Positions 27,770 through 37,589 of a stretch of 64,000 nt of DNA are shown piece after piece (the first letter of the stretch is position 1; each line of letters begins with the position of its first letter). The notes under the pieces were generated by a model. That model did not search any database. It was not told where the DNA came from and worked only from the letters and a program-made list of their open reading frames with translations. Both the position numbers and the translations under genes were made by a program. The stretch covers positions 1 to 64,000 of the forward strand of contig NZ_JAPMOU010000008.1 in assembly GCF_028858535.1 (NCBI RefSeq), given 5' to 3'. Source of the stretch: Spartinivicinus poritis. Lineage in GTDB: Bacteria; Pseudomonadota; Gammaproteobacteria; Pseudomonadales; Zooshikellaceae.

Positions 27770-28591
27770 TCAAGCGCTCTTTGCCGTAGATTTATCGTGT
27801 CTAGCAGCATCATATTGGTTAAGAAAGTTTAATAACGCTTGGTTGACTTGGGCTGGCTGGTCTAATGGAGATGCATGGCCAGAGTCTTCAACCACCACCA
27901 GTTTGGCATTAGTTAATTGCTGACAATAGTCTGCTTTATAGCTGATGGGGGTATAGTCTCGATCACCCGTTAAAATTAAGCAGGGGCACTTGATATTATC
28001 GAGAGGGATCTGAACTGACCAGTTAATAAGGGCTTTAAATGCATTCACATAGGCTGCTTTATCATTCGTTGCCCATTTTTCAACTCCTTGCTGTCTAAGT
28101 CTATGCTGTTCTGGTTTAGGAAACAGTTTTCGCATAATAAGCTTGCCTGTAATTCGCATACCCAATAGCTGAGTAATGAGTAGCCGCTGGTATATCAAGC
28201 AGCGAATTTTCCAAGAGTGGGCAATAAGGTGAGGGCCACTGTTAATGATCGATAATGACAGTATCTGCTGAGGCTGATCGACTGCTAATTGAAAGGCAAT
28301 CATTCCTCCCATGGAAATGCCAATCAGATGGTATTGATGAAAACCAAACTGCTTTGCTAAACAACTTACGTCATCTGCTAGCATTTTAATGCTATAGGGG
28401 CCTGGCGGCTTACTGGATTGGCCGTGGCCTCTCAAGTCAAGTGTAATCACCTGGTAGTCGTTTTGTAGTGCTGGTACCTGATAAGACCAGTCTTGACTAC
28501 TTGAACCCAGGCCATGGAGAAGTATGACAGGCTCTCCTGAGCCTTGTATTTCATAATACAGCTGTTGTTGGTTAACGGTGATAAAGGGCAT
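27770..28591 (-). CDS. alpha/beta-fold hydrolase
   Basis: This 273-aa hydrolase has an oxyanion-hole motif LLHGLGSSS near 24, nucleophile elbow GISMGG with Ser93, an acid in ILTGDRDYTP and a catalytic His in EDSGHASPLDQP. The triad is therefore complete. It resembles the BioH/3-oxoadipate enol-lactonase type of hydrolase; the substrate cannot be assigned. It lies 54 bp downstream of trmJ on the same strand, and a fragment of a family B repeat end sits just past its stop codon. Confidence 0.85.
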   Translation of the reverse strand: MPFITVNQQQLYYEIQGSGEPVILLHGLGSSSQDWSYQVPALQNDYQVITLDLRGHGQSSKPPGPYSIKMLADDVSCLAKQFGFHQYHLIGISMGGMIAFQLAVDQPQQILSLSIINSGPHLIAHSWKIRCLIYQRLLITQLLGMRITGKLIMRKLFPKPEQHRLRQQGVEKWATNDKAAYVNAFKALINWSVQIPLDNIKCPCLILTGDRDYTPISYKADYCQQLTNAKLVVVEDSGHASPLDQPAQVNQALLNFLNQYDAARHDKSTAKSA

Positions 28592-28645
28592 GGGATTGCT
28601 TCATCCTTGAAGTATTATTTTTTATCGTAGTACTTGATAAAAGCG

Positions 28646-29425
28646 CTAACTATCCTTTGGTTGTGTTTCTTCTGGTAAACTTTTTTCTGCAGGCTCTTTT
28701 GCTTGTGGCTTCTCAATACTACTTAAAATCCCTCTAAGAATACTAAGCTCCTGCCGCTCTGGCCTTGCCCGGTTAAATAGGCGGCGTAATTTCAGCATGG
28801 TTTGGCCTGGGTGTTGTTTAATAATAAAACCCGTATCGGCTAGTACTTGCTCTAGGTGTTGGTAAAAATACTCCATTTGCTGACTACTGGGGTGAGTAGG
28901 CTCATTTATAGTGGGGTTATCATCAGGGTATTGCTGGGCAGCAAGATAAGCTTGGTAAATTTCATAGCTGATGGTCTGAACGGCGGTTGCCAGGTTGAGT
29001 ACAGGGTATTCTGGGTTGGCAGGGATATACGCATGGTAATTACACTGCTGTAGCTCTTCGTTGTGTAACCCCATGGTTTCACGGCCGAATACTAATGCAA
29101 CTTGTTGCTGGGGTACTTCAGCGATTACTTTTTCGCCACACTCTCGGGCACTGAGCATTGGCCAGCTGTGGGTGCGTTGGCGTGCACTGGTGCCAATGAC
29201 TAATGAGCAGTCTTGAATCGCTTCTGCCAGGGTTTGCGTAATGACTGCATTGGCTAACACGTCTTTGGCACCTGCTGCCATTGCCGTGGCGTCTGTGGCT
29301 GGAAACTGCTGGGGATCTACCAGATAGAGTTGTGATAACCCCATATTTTTCATTGCACGGGCGGCGGAGCCAATATTGCCGGGATGAAATGTATTAATTA
29401 AAACAATGCGAATGTTTTCTAACAT
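28646..29425 (-). CDS. trmJ: tRNA (cytidine/uridine-2'-O-)-methyltransferase TrmJ
   Basis: This 259-aa SPOUT methyltransferase starts [20 protein letters not shown], with [15 protein letters not shown] and the knot-forming region [18 protein letters not shown]. In E. coli TrmJ methylates position 32 of several tRNAs using SAM. The C-terminal helical extension (residues ~165-245) matches TrmJ. In many gammaproteobacteria trmJ follows suhB or precedes iscR; here it precedes an alpha/beta hydrolase. Confidence 0.92.
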   Translation of the reverse strand: MLENIRIVLINTFHPGNIGSAARAMKNMGLSQLYLVDPQQFPATDATAMAAGAKDVLANAVITQTLAEAIQDCSLVIGTSARQRTHSWPMLSARECGEKVIAEVPQQQVALVFGRETMGLHNEELQQCNYHAYIPANPEYPVLNLATAVQTISYEIYQAYLAAQQYPDDNPTINEPTHPSSQQMEYFYQHLEQVLADTGFIIKQHPGQTMLKLRRLFNRARPERQELSILRGILSSIEKPQAKEPAEKSLPEETQPKDS

Positions 29426-29621
29426 GCTAACTACATATACCTAACGTTTTGGCCTATTATACCAAGTTTCAATGTAGGTTGCTGACCATATATTTTTTTC
29501 CAGGATACTCTTCAAAGAAGGGTAAAAGGAGGCAGAAATAGCCTTAGTGTTTGATATGGAGTAACGGGCTATTCCATCTAGCTTTTGCGATAGCCTCCAT
29601 CATTCGGATAAGGGTGAAGAA

Positions 29622-30269
29622 GTGAAAATATTCAAGCGGTTGTTCTGGTTAGGCATACTGATGATGTGCATGTTGTTAAGTATTGATCGATACATTAGCT
29701 GGCAGGCAAAAGGGCGTTTATTCATGCAGCCAGAACAGTTACCTGGCCAATCGGTAGCTTTGTTATTAGGTACTGCTAAGTATTTTCGAGGACAACCCAA
29801 TTTATTTTATAACGCTAGAATTGATGCGGCAGTTGAGTTATATCAATCAGGTAAGGTGAAAGGCTTTCTGGTCAGTGGTGATAATTCTCGACAGGATTAT
29901 AACGAACCGGAAATGATAAAAGCAGACTTAGTCGCCAGAGGTGTTCCCGCTGAACGGATTGGGTTGGATTTTGCTGGATTCCGTACCTTAGACTCAGTGG
30001 TACGAGCCAAGCAGGTGTTTGGCCTAAATAAGCTAGTGATTGTATCTCAACCCTTTCATGTTGAAAGGGCTTTATTTATTGCTGATCATTACCAGTTGGA
30101 TGCAGTGGGGTATGCAGCGGCGGATGTGGCTGTCTGGCGCTGGCACTTGAAAGTGCGCAGCCGAGAAGTATTGGCCAGATTATCCGCCTGGTTAGATGTA
30201 AAAATAATCAACCGCTCACCAAAATATCTAGGCGATAAGGAAACCTTGGAGTTTTTGGCCGGGGTGTAA
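29622..30269 (+). CDS. sanA: SanA-like DUF218 membrane protein
   Basis: This 215-aa protein has an N-terminal TM helix (about 7-22) and a DUF218 domain with ALLLGTAKYFRGQPNLFYNAR, FLVSGDNSRQDYNEP and IVSQPFHVERALFIA. This resembles SanA/YcbC-type envelope proteins; SanA affects vancomycin permeability at high temperature in E. coli. The upstream region 29500-29600 can form nested stems (GGAGGC/GCCTCC, AATAGCC/GGCTATT), possibly a structured leader. The stop codon lies one base before an isolated family B repeat end. Confidence 0.8.
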   Translation: MKIFKRLFWLGILMMCMLLSIDRYISWQAKGRLFMQPEQLPGQSVALLLGTAKYFRGQPNLFYNARIDAAVELYQSGKVKGFLVSGDNSRQDYNEPEMIKADLVARGVPAERIGLDFAGFRTLDSVVRAKQVFGLNKLVIVSQPFHVERALFIADHYQLDAVGYAAADVAVWRWHLKVRSREVLARLSAWLDVKIINRSPKYLGDKETLEFLAGV

Positions 30270-30284
30270 TGGGCACCTCTCATG

Positions 30285-32168
30285 CTAATATGCGTAAAGA
30301 GATAACGTCCGCTTAGCATTAAACAATATAATCTTCCAACGGTTTTTTGCCTCTGGTATTTGAATCGCAGGGGTATTTAAATTATTAAAGTTAGCGCTAT
30401 AGGGCACTTCATTTTCAGCAATAAAATTCAGGCGCTCTTGATTTGCATCATATTGTGAAACCAGAAAATCAATAATTTCATTGGTCAGTGGTACCCGGTA
30501 AAAGCGGATCAGGTTTTGCGCTAGGCGTTCAGCAGCTGCTGATAAATTATTTTGTACATCTTCTGCTAGGGCTTTGGCTTCAGTGACGCGCTCTTGTACG
30601 CTGGCGTCAGGTTCCAACGCATCAATTAACATGGCATGGGAACTGTAGATTGCACGCTGAATTTTGGGAGAGTGCAGCTTAGTAAATTTATCCAGCATAA
30701 TTGTCAGTTCTACTGCTAGTTCTTTCACCTTGAGTAAAGGTAATTGTTTGGCTGTGGTATCTTGTTTAGGCGATTGATTTAAAGCAAGCTTGGTTTCTTT
30801 CAGTAATAAATTAAGGATTTTAGCTAATGCAGCCTTTTCATCTAAATCCAGTTTGATAGATTGCTCAGTAAATACAATATTGCGCTTTAAGCCACCGACA
30901 TTAGTCAACATTTGTTGTTTTTTCTGAGTAATATGTTGCCAACGCTGTAATGCTCGACGGAAATGTACTAAGTCTCTTCCTAGTTTTAAATAGGCTTTGC
31001 GAGCCTGCTCATATAGCTCTAAGGCTGACTCTAGCTGTTTGGTTCGTTCCTGTAAGTTTAATGTGTACTTAATATGACGATCAGTCAGTTGCCGGTTGCT
31101 ATTGACCTCTTTCGCAAGTTGCTCAATGCCATTAATCGCTGAAGTGAGCAGTGCCTGAGCGGTTAGCCCTTCGTCTGAATGAATATCCTCGTTGACATTA
31201 CATAAGCTTAGATAGCTGGTTAATGCTTTGAGGCGGCTGAGTACTTTAGCCCGGCTAATTCGGTAATCATTGCGCTCTTCTTCTAAGCGAGAAATGGCTT
31301 TTGCAATATCTTGGGTACCTTGATACTCAATTTTTAGGTAGCTGATTTCCCGATCACAAAGCAGCTCAAGTGCCAAGGTAAATAGCTCTTCAGTATCAGC
31401 GAGTGTCATCAGCTCATAGTTATCCTGCTCAATGGCAGATAATATCCTTTCAATAAATAAGGGAGAGCGTTGCCGACCAAGCTCGGGGCTGGGAGCGATA
31501 CCTTTCAGCCGCTCAAATAGCTGATCAGCGAGTTGTGGGTAGTTGGCCCGTAATTTTTCGTTTGCTTCATTTGCCTGGACTGTTACTTGCTGAATCAAGT
31601 CTTCCATGCGTGAAAACAAACCAGCCTGTCGTAGCACTTCAATTCGTTTTGCGTGTAAAGCTAGTTGATGGTCTTCGGTCAACTCATAAACAGCCACTTC
31701 AATGCCTTCAGCACCCAAGTTTGCCTGTTGGAGTAAATAGCTTGCTGCCTGATACTTTCTGGCTTCTTCAGTAAGACTGGCTAACGACAGGTCTCTTACC
31801 TGCCATACCAGGGGGGGCAGTGACGCAATTGCTTGTTTGATTGCCTTTTGTTGCTGCTTTAGCTTACTGCCTGTGGTCAGGTGATACAGGTATTTGGATA
31901 AAATACCTAAAATACCGGCGACTACTGAATAGCCGACAAAATAGATGCCTTTATCAATGGGCATCCACGCACCATAGCCAGCATAGTAACCGGCCAGAGC
32001 TGCTAGATAAGTGACAGGGCCAGCCGTCCAGGCAAAACTGACCATAGTGATTCCCCAGGGCTCATCCTGGGTTTTGATATGTAACCGCTCTAACCAGTGA
32101 CGAGGCCGATTGGTTAGCTGAACGGGTGGACTATTACCGTTGTTCTTTGGTGTTTTACGCTGCCACAT
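30285..32168 (-). CDS. large coiled-coil membrane protein, unknown function
   Basis: This 627-aa protein has two hydrophobic segments near the N-terminus (about 40-67 and 74-97, rich in Gly and Tyr). About 500 residues of charged, predominantly helical sequence with long coiled-coil stretches follow, for example QERTKQLESALELYEQARKA. I do not recognise a family. The layout suggests an inner-membrane anchor with a large cytoplasmic helical rod. The nearest neighbours are sanA (convergent, 15 bp) and, 335 bp upstream, an LEA-type lipoprotein. Confidence 0.6.
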   Translation of the reverse strand: MWQRKTPKNNGNSPPVQLTNRPRHWLERLHIKTQDEPWGITMVSFAWTAGPVTYLAALAGYYAGYGAWMPIDKGIYFVGYSVVAGILGILSKYLYHLTTGSKLKQQQKAIKQAIASLPPLVWQVRDLSLASLTEEARKYQAASYLLQQANLGAEGIEVAVYELTEDHQLALHAKRIEVLRQAGLFSRMEDLIQQVTVQANEANEKLRANYPQLADQLFERLKGIAPSPELGRQRSPLFIERILSAIEQDNYELMTLADTEELFTLALELLCDREISYLKIEYQGTQDIAKAISRLEEERNDYRISRAKVLSRLKALTSYLSLCNVNEDIHSDEGLTAQALLTSAINGIEQLAKEVNSNRQLTDRHIKYTLNLQERTKQLESALELYEQARKAYLKLGRDLVHFRRALQRWQHITQKKQQMLTNVGGLKRNIVFTEQSIKLDLDEKAALAKILNLLLKETKLALNQSPKQDTTAKQLPLLKVKELAVELTIMLDKFTKLHSPKIQRAIYSSHAMLIDALEPDASVQERVTEAKALAEDVQNNLSAAAERLAQNLIRFYRVPLTNEIIDFLVSQYDANQERLNFIAENEVPYSANFNNLNTPAIQIPEAKNRWKIILFNAKRTLSLYAY

Positions 32169-32502
32169 GATTGGTTATAAACTACTTTGTACTATTTTTA
32201 ATTATTGCTTAGGGGCCTGCTGCTGTAAGTATTTATCCTCTGATAGTTTTCCATACTAAATGGGCTAGTCAGATGAGCTTTTACTCGCAGCAAGCCGGTG
32301 GCAAATGGGTACTTGCGTATTGTTATACGGGTAGGTTTGCTCGGCCGCTAGTCTATGAAATTATTTATATTTAAAAAGTAGTAGAGTTACCTATTTTCAG
32401 TCGTATTCCCGCAGCTAGGTAATGGAAGCCTTCTTTGGTTTGATGGGTGTGGAGCTATAGCGGGTTAAAACAATATACCCGCTGGTTTTTGTCACAGGTT
32501 CT

Positions 32503-32991
32503 TTAATGGTTAAGTTGAATCTGTCCTGTTTCGACAACTGTGGTAGAGCTAAATAAATTGCTACCTTGCATTTTTGCTTTTAACTCATAATTCAGCTGTT
32601 TTTTGGGGTGCTGTAAGACATCATTAATAAACCGAATGCTGTTGATCAGGTTAGTTGATGTTTCTACAGTAAAGTCTGTGCTGCTATAGCCAGGAACACT
32701 AGGAATTTGATTAGTAACACCTGAAATGACTTCAAAGCCTTCAAGGCTAATACTGTAGAACATTCCGCTTAGCTGTAAGGATGTGCTGTTAGGGTTAATC
32801 AGTCGTAAGCCCACAGAAAACTTTTGGGTGAATCCATCTGGCTCTAGTACTTGGATAGAGGTGATGTGGATTTTGGGTTTTTCATAGTTTGGCGCTAATG
32901 TAGCGCAGCCTGCTAACCATAGAGTGAAAGTGGAGATAATAATATAGCGAAAAAAAGCAAGGTAGCGAAAACAAGCCGCTCGATTCAACAT
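32503..32991 (-). CDS. LEA type 2 family lipoprotein
   Basis: This 162-aa exported lipoprotein has lipobox LWLAG|C near residue 28 and then a LEA14/WHy-like immunoglobulin-like fold (VGLRLINPNSTSLQLSGMFY, TDFTVETSTNL). Such proteins are associated with desiccation and stress, although the bacterial role is unclear. The ATG at 32991 is preceded by CCAGAGG; an in-frame codon at 33012 is possible. The gap 32169-32502 (334 bp) shows no gene or strong repeat. Confidence 0.75.
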   Translation of the reverse strand: MLNRAACFRYLAFFRYIIISTFTLWLAGCATLAPNYEKPKIHITSIQVLEPDGFTQKFSVGLRLINPNSTSLQLSGMFYSISLEGFEVISGVTNQIPSVPGYSSTDFTVETSTNLINSIRFINDVLQHPKKQLNYELKAKMQGSNLFSSTTVVETGQIQLNH

Positions 32992-33061
32992 AAAAAACCT
33001 CTGGATTAGCAATAGGATTACTCTCTGGTACCTTTTAAAAAAGAGAATGTTTATCGGTATC

Positions 33062-33724
33062 CTACTGACTTCGCCGCATTTGCTGGATAAATACCTGAGA
33101 CTCTCGAATGGCTTGCTGCATTGAACTTAATAGCCGATCTACGTCTTTTTGTACGGTTTTTAATTCACCTCGTAAAGCGGCAATTGCTCGGGCATTTAAA
33201 TTGTGCTTTAAGTACAAAACCTGGTCATGCAAGGTGGTTAATACGGGGGCGATGGTTTTTTCAGCGCGCCACATAGAGGCAATCAGTTTTTTATACTGTC
33301 GTTTAGTTTCTTGCAACTTGCGGGCACTGTCTCTTTTTAACGTGGCGTTGGAGTATAGTGCCAGCTCCTCTTCCCATTCTTCAAACAGTGCTTCTGCCAC
33401 ACCTTCTACTTTCTCTATATGGCCACGTAAGTTATCAGCTGTGGTTTTGCTATCTTCGTATTCGGTGTTGAGCTTGTCATAGGTCTCCTGAAGGTTACCA
33501 CCATCAAACTGAACCACTGCTTTAAACTGCTCCAAAGCATCCTTAAACTGCTGCTGTGTTTCTTGTTGAGCTTTTTGTGTGTCTTCTACGCGATTAATTA
33601 AAATATCTCGCTTGTGGTAGCCAAGCTTTTCCATGGAAGCATAATAGGCGGTTTGGCAACCAGATAGTAAGCCAAGTGTTAATAACAGCAGGAAGAGCGA
33701 ACGGACGGGAACAAATAATTTCAT
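33062..33724 (-). CDS. DUF2959 lipoprotein
   Basis: This 220-aa lipoprotein has lipobox GLLSG|C and then QTAYYASMEKLGYHKRDIL, diagnostic of DUF2959. The remainder is a long coiled coil (about 45-215), probably periplasmic. The function is unknown. The ATG at 33724 gives a classic signal peptide; an upstream in-frame start at 33751 would add nine residues. It may be co-transcribed with the LEA-type lipoprotein 70 bp downstream. Confidence 0.8.
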   Translation of the reverse strand: MKLFVPVRSLFLLLLTLGLLSGCQTAYYASMEKLGYHKRDILINRVEDTQKAQQETQQQFKDALEQFKAVVQFDGGNLQETYDKLNTEYEDSKTTADNLRGHIEKVEGVAEALFEEWEEELALYSNATLKRDSARKLQETKRQYKKLIASMWRAEKTIAPVLTTLHDQVLYLKHNLNARAIAALRGELKTVQKDVDRLLSSMQQAIRESQVFIQQMRRSQ

Positions 33725-33847
33725 TCTAGCCTCATAGCAAACAGGAAACACAAGTTTGCATTATGGCTGAAGTTATAGCGCAAAGCCAACGAGATCAATG
33801 TTTGACCCTGTTGGCTGTTAGGCTTGATAGGAGGTGTTGCACGGCAG

Positions 33848-35083
33848 TTATCGAATATTTTGTAAGGACTCTAGGGGAGCACCGACTAGCTTTTCGGTAA
33901 TTCTTTGTGCTTCTTGTAGGGTGATAGGCACGTTAGGGTTGGCTAATAATCTAATCACATTATCTAAGCTGGCTTTATTGTGGGTTCGCTGACGAATCTC
34001 TTGATCAACTTTATATAAAATACCAACTGCTTTGGCTGTGATTGGACCGTAAGAGCGATCTACTTTTAGTTTGGATATTTTTTTTCCTCTACTGACTTGC
34101 TCTTTAATGGATTTTTCAAAACGTTCCTGAGTAATGGTGCCTGATCGACGCATTATTTCTAGCGAGTAGTATTCCGCAAGCCCTTCAACTAACCAGTCAT
34201 GACCAGGCTCTGCACGAGCTGACATTGCAACATGAATCAGCTCGTGAATGGGAGGACTGGTGCCATCTTCGGTGATTAGTGGTCTGTCTGCATGAAGAAA
34301 CAAAGAGCTGGGGCCAGATAGAGCACCTCGCCACATTGGGTCATTAGCACTGACAATATTAATGCGTTTCGGAAAGTCAGGAAATATATCGAGAAAAACA
34401 GGCAGGTTCCAATTCAGTAAGGCTAAAATATCGAGTCGTCGAGCAGACTGTTTTTTCGGGGCGCCCACAGCTACTTTAATGCCTTTAATCGTTTCTCGTT
34501 TAACCCCTATATCACCTGCGACTATCCATCCTTTTGGCCGGTCAAACGCACTCTTAGGGTGGTCTACTTTATAAGCGCCGCTGGTATAGCGAATATAGGG
34601 AGTGGCAATTGACCAGCCTTTTGGCATTTTAAAGTGAAGCTTTGCCTTAGACTCGGTGCCATCCTGCATGTCGATACGGAGTTGTGGAATAACATCGAAC
34701 CCTCTGAACAGCGCCCAACTATCAGTAATGATTGAATCATAGCGACCTGACTTACGCTGATGGTTCATTTTAACTGTGTAGGTTAAGGAGCCTGGTTTGC
34801 CATTGGGCTGCCAAAGCACGAAGTCTTCCTTTACTTCTACTTGTCCTGAGCCTTTAAAGTCAAGGTAGCGTTGTGAATCAGTTTTAAGCCGGATTGAGCG
34901 GATGAATTGGGCATTTTTATTCAGCTTAATAGCTACTTGTGCAGTTTTGGTTGCTGGCTGGAGATTAACCTCATAGTCAACATAGTAATAATGATTATTC
35001 TTTGAGGCTGTAGCCACTAAACTCCAGGTGAAAAAGAGTATTCCTAAGATAACTCGATGAACAATTAAGGAGGTCAGTTTCAT
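33848..35083 (-). CDS. M61-like exported metallopeptidase
   Basis: This 411-aa protein has a signal peptide ending near residue 26 (LVATA|SKNN). An N-terminal beta-rich domain precedes a gluzincin-type zinc site: HELIH at 280-284 and the downstream glutamate in WLVEGLAEYY (about 300-304). This resembles M61/aminopeptidase-N-like peptidases, and the zinc ligands look complete. It is the last gene of a compact four-gene set (29 bp after the ATP-grasp gene), so it probably serves the same process. Confidence 0.75.
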   Translation of the reverse strand: MKLTSLIVHRVILGILFFTWSLVATASKNNHYYYVDYEVNLQPATKTAQVAIKLNKNAQFIRSIRLKTDSQRYLDFKGSGQVEVKEDFVLWQPNGKPGSLTYTVKMNHQRKSGRYDSIITDSWALFRGFDVIPQLRIDMQDGTESKAKLHFKMPKGWSIATPYIRYTSGAYKVDHPKSAFDRPKGWIVAGDIGVKRETIKGIKVAVGAPKKQSARRLDILALLNWNLPVFLDIFPDFPKRINIVSANDPMWRGALSGPSSLFLHADRPLITEDGTSPPIHELIHVAMSARAEPGHDWLVEGLAEYYSLEIMRRSGTITQERFEKSIKEQVSRGKKISKLKVDRSYGPITAKAVGILYKVDQEIRQRTHNKASLDNVIRLLANPNVPITLQEAQRITEKLVGAPLESLQNIR

Positions 35084-35112
35084 AATAGGGTTTGTGTTTT
35101 TTAGAGAAAAGT

Positions 35113-36060
35113 TTAAAGAATGCCAAATTGTTGTTGAGAATACTGAACTCGTTGATCGACGGAAAAGCCATGCTTTTTCATGGTTTCGATATGCTTAAGC
35201 CTGGGTTCCAAACCAGTATTATTGGCAACTTGTATGGCAAGCCCTGGTCTTGCATTCAACTCCAACAATAATGGCCCAAGCTGTTGGTCTAGAACAATAT
35301 CTGCACCAAGATAGCCAAGCCTTGTCATATCATAGCAGGAAGAGGCTAAATGAAGAATTTTATCCCAGTGTGGAACCTGCAATGTCTCAAAATGGCTGCC
35401 TGTATCAGGGTGTTCATCAACCGGTCGGTTGCTTTGTACTGCGCACAATGCTTTACCATCGGCTAGATTAAGCCCAACCCCAACAGCACCCTGGTGTAAG
35501 TTGGCCTTACCATCTGACTCATGGGTTGATAAGCGGAGCATAGCCATTACCGGAAAACCCTTAAAAACAATAACCCGAATGTCAGGTACGCCTTCATAGC
35601 TGTACCGATCGAATACCGGGTCAAATTGAACCAGTGCTTCAATCATGGCTACATCAGGTTTACCGCCTAAACTATGTAGCCCGCTTAAGATATTTGATAC
35701 GTGTCGTTTAATGTCAGATAGGGTGAGTGTTTCGCCGCTGGGCTTAAAGAAACCTTCTGCGTTTCTTTCTGTGATTACTAGAATCCCTTTACCGCCACTT
35801 CCTTGTGATGGTTTGATGACAAAGCCATCATATTGATTAACAACATCACCCAGCTGTTTAATTTCGTGTTGGTACTCAATAGTGTGCAGCAGCCGTGGGG
35901 TGGATACCTTGGCTGTTTCAGCAACCAGCTTAGTTTTTAATTTATTATCAACCAACGGGTAGAGGCTACGTGGGTTGTATTTGGCAATATACGACACATT
36001 TCGCTTATTCATGCCGAGAATGCCTTTTCGCCTTAATTTGCTAGGTTTAGCAAAAAACAT
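35113..36060 (-). CDS. alpha-L-glutamate ligase-like ATP-grasp protein (RimK-related)
   Basis: This 315-aa ATP-grasp enzyme has nucleotide-binding segments GFVIKPSQGSGGKGILVI and DIVLDQQLGPLLLELNARPG, the latter with the Mg-binding Glu/Asn pair. It matches the RimK-related group annotated as alpha-L-glutamate ligase-like, expected to form an amide bond between an amino acid and a carboxylate. The N-terminus is basic (AKPSKLRRKG). It starts five bases after the stop codon of the UUP1 gene, so tight coupling is likely. The substrate is unknown. Confidence 0.85.
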   Translation of the reverse strand: MFFAKPSKLRRKGILGMNKRNVSYIAKYNPRSLYPLVDNKLKTKLVAETAKVSTPRLLHTIEYQHEIKQLGDVVNQYDGFVIKPSQGSGGKGILVITERNAEGFFKPSGETLTLSDIKRHVSNILSGLHSLGGKPDVAMIEALVQFDPVFDRYSYEGVPDIRVIVFKGFPVMAMLRLSTHESDGKANLHQGAVGVGLNLADGKALCAVQSNRPVDEHPDTGSHFETLQVPHWDKILHLASSCYDMTRLGYLGADIVLDQQLGPLLLELNARPGLAIQVANNTGLEPRLKHIETMKKHGFSVDQRVQYSQQQFGIL

Positions 36061-36065
36061 CGTGA

Positions 36066-37589
36066 TTAATCCTCGGCTAGTGGTTGAAACCGGCGTAACT
36101 CTGTTAGTCGATAGCCAGTATATTGGCCTAACAGGATGATACAGCCTAATAGCGCTAGCAATAGTTCAGGGAAGTTGAAGGTTAAATGTTCAACATACTG
36201 ATTGGTCATCAGTAGGTAGGCAAGGGTTGCTACCAGCAAGCTACCTCCTCCTTGAGTAAATACTTCTTTGGGGCCTTCTTCCTCCCATAAAATAGACATT
36301 CTTTCTATCGTCCAGGCAAGAATGATCATGGGAAAGAAAGTAACTGACATAGCTTCACTGATACCCAGCTTATGACTAAGAATACTCATACCAGCCATAA
36401 TACTGATTACCACTATAACGACAGCGGATATTCGTGCCACCAGCAGCAAGTTGAGCCGACTTAAATAGGATCGAATAAATAAACCAATACTGACAATCAC
36501 TAGGAAAATAATCAGGCCAGTAAATAGGGTTGTTTCAATGAACGCAATGGCAATCAAAATCGGCATGAAGGTGCCAGACGTTTTGACCCCAACTAAGATG
36601 CGCATTAATACCACAACAATAGCGCCGATGGGGACTAGCAAAATTGACTTGAAAACGTTTTGTTGCTCAATGGGCAGGCTGTAAATCGAAAAGTCGACCA
36701 GGGCCGCTTGATTTTCAGCACCATGCAAAATAGCAAAAGACTTAGCTGGTTGGGAGTTTTTAATAATTGAAAAGGATACTTTAGAGTTCTCGCCGCCTTC
36801 TACATCAAGCAGTGAACTGCCTCCTCGTTGCCAAAGAATGAAGTTGTCTGGCAACCCTTTTTGACCTGTTTTAGGGTTTAAGAAGACCCAGTGGTCAGTA
36901 TCAAAAATCTCAATTAAGGTTGTAAGCTTTTGATTGCGGCGGCCATCTTCTAATCGCAGACCTCTGGCGACCCTGGCAGGTACATTGGCTAATGCCAATG
37001 CATTTAAAGCCAGCCGCGTTTTGCTCAGCCCCTGATTACCCAGCAAAAGCTGTACATCTTCAATTGGTTCTTTGTCATTGATTAGACGTATTAGCTCTGT
37101 AGCAAATGTTGTGTTGTCAGCAGAACGATTATATACATAAGTGACTAACTGGCTGATAGTGGTTTTTAGGCTAGGAGACAGGTCTGGCACTTTGGTTTCA
37201 GTTGGAGGGATGTCAGCTTCAACTTGAGATATACCTGACTGTTGGAAAACCTGTACCTTGTAGAACAAAACCTGCTTGCCTTTGGCCTTTCGTTTGGCCC
37301 ATTGTGCTCGACGCTCTTGCTGGTTGCTGTCCCAGCCAAAACCATAACCTGAGGCGGTAAAGTCTTCATCTAAAATACCCATTTCTGGTGGGTTATGAGG
37401 CAAAGCAAAAGAGACAGTGACAGGTTTATCGGTGGCTTTAAATTCTATTTTTGCTTCCACCGTCCAGATAGCTTTGCGCTCACCTGGCAACAATGGGAAC
37501 TCAAGCTCTGAGTTCTTGTAAATGGTAAGGCCAATGCCAATAAAAATGAAAATGAAAGATAATAAATAAACTTGTGCTCTTGATGACAT
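36066..37589 (-). CDS. UUP1 family membrane protein (inactive transglutaminase plus 7 TM)
   Basis: This 507-aa protein has one N-terminal TM helix (about 7-24). A periplasmic transglutaminase-like domain follows (about 50-270, ALALANVPARVARGLRLEDG) without an obvious catalytic Cys. About seven TM helices from 305 onward complete it. This is the layout of proteins annotated as inactive transglutaminase fused to 7 TM helices. The start overlaps the stop of the preceding gene by one base (TAATG). It is always discussed with a RimK-like ligase and a retropepsin-like protein, as here. Confidence 0.85.
   Translation of the reverse strand: MSSRAQVYLLSFIFIFIGIGLTIYKNSELEFPLLPGERKAIWTVEAKIEFKATDKPVTVSFALPHNPPEMGILDEDFTASGYGFGWDSNQQERRAQWAKRKAKGKQVLFYKVQVFQQSGISQVEADIPPTETKVPDLSPSLKTTISQLVTYVYNRSADNTTFATELIRLINDKEPIEDVQLLLGNQGLSKTRLALNALALANVPARVARGLRLEDGRRNQKLTTLIEIFDTDHWVFLNPKTGQKGLPDNFILWQRGGSSLLDVEGGENSKVSFSIIKNSQPAKSFAILHGAENQAALVDFSIYSLPIEQQNVFKSILLVPIGAIVVVLMRILVGVKTSGTFMPILIAIAFIETTLFTGLIIFLVIVSIGLFIRSYLSRLNLLLVARISAVVIVVISIMAGMSILSHKLGISEAMSVTFFPMIILAWTIERMSILWEEEGPKEVFTQGGGSLLVATLAYLLMTNQYVEHLTFNFPELLLALLGCIILLGQYTGYRLTELRRFQPLAED

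Noticed and set aside
29490-29620. Possible third copy of the family A element (ATACTCTTC at 29503)
   Set aside because: Only the first few bases match the terminal repeat; the rest forms an unrelated GGAGGC/GCCTCC stem.
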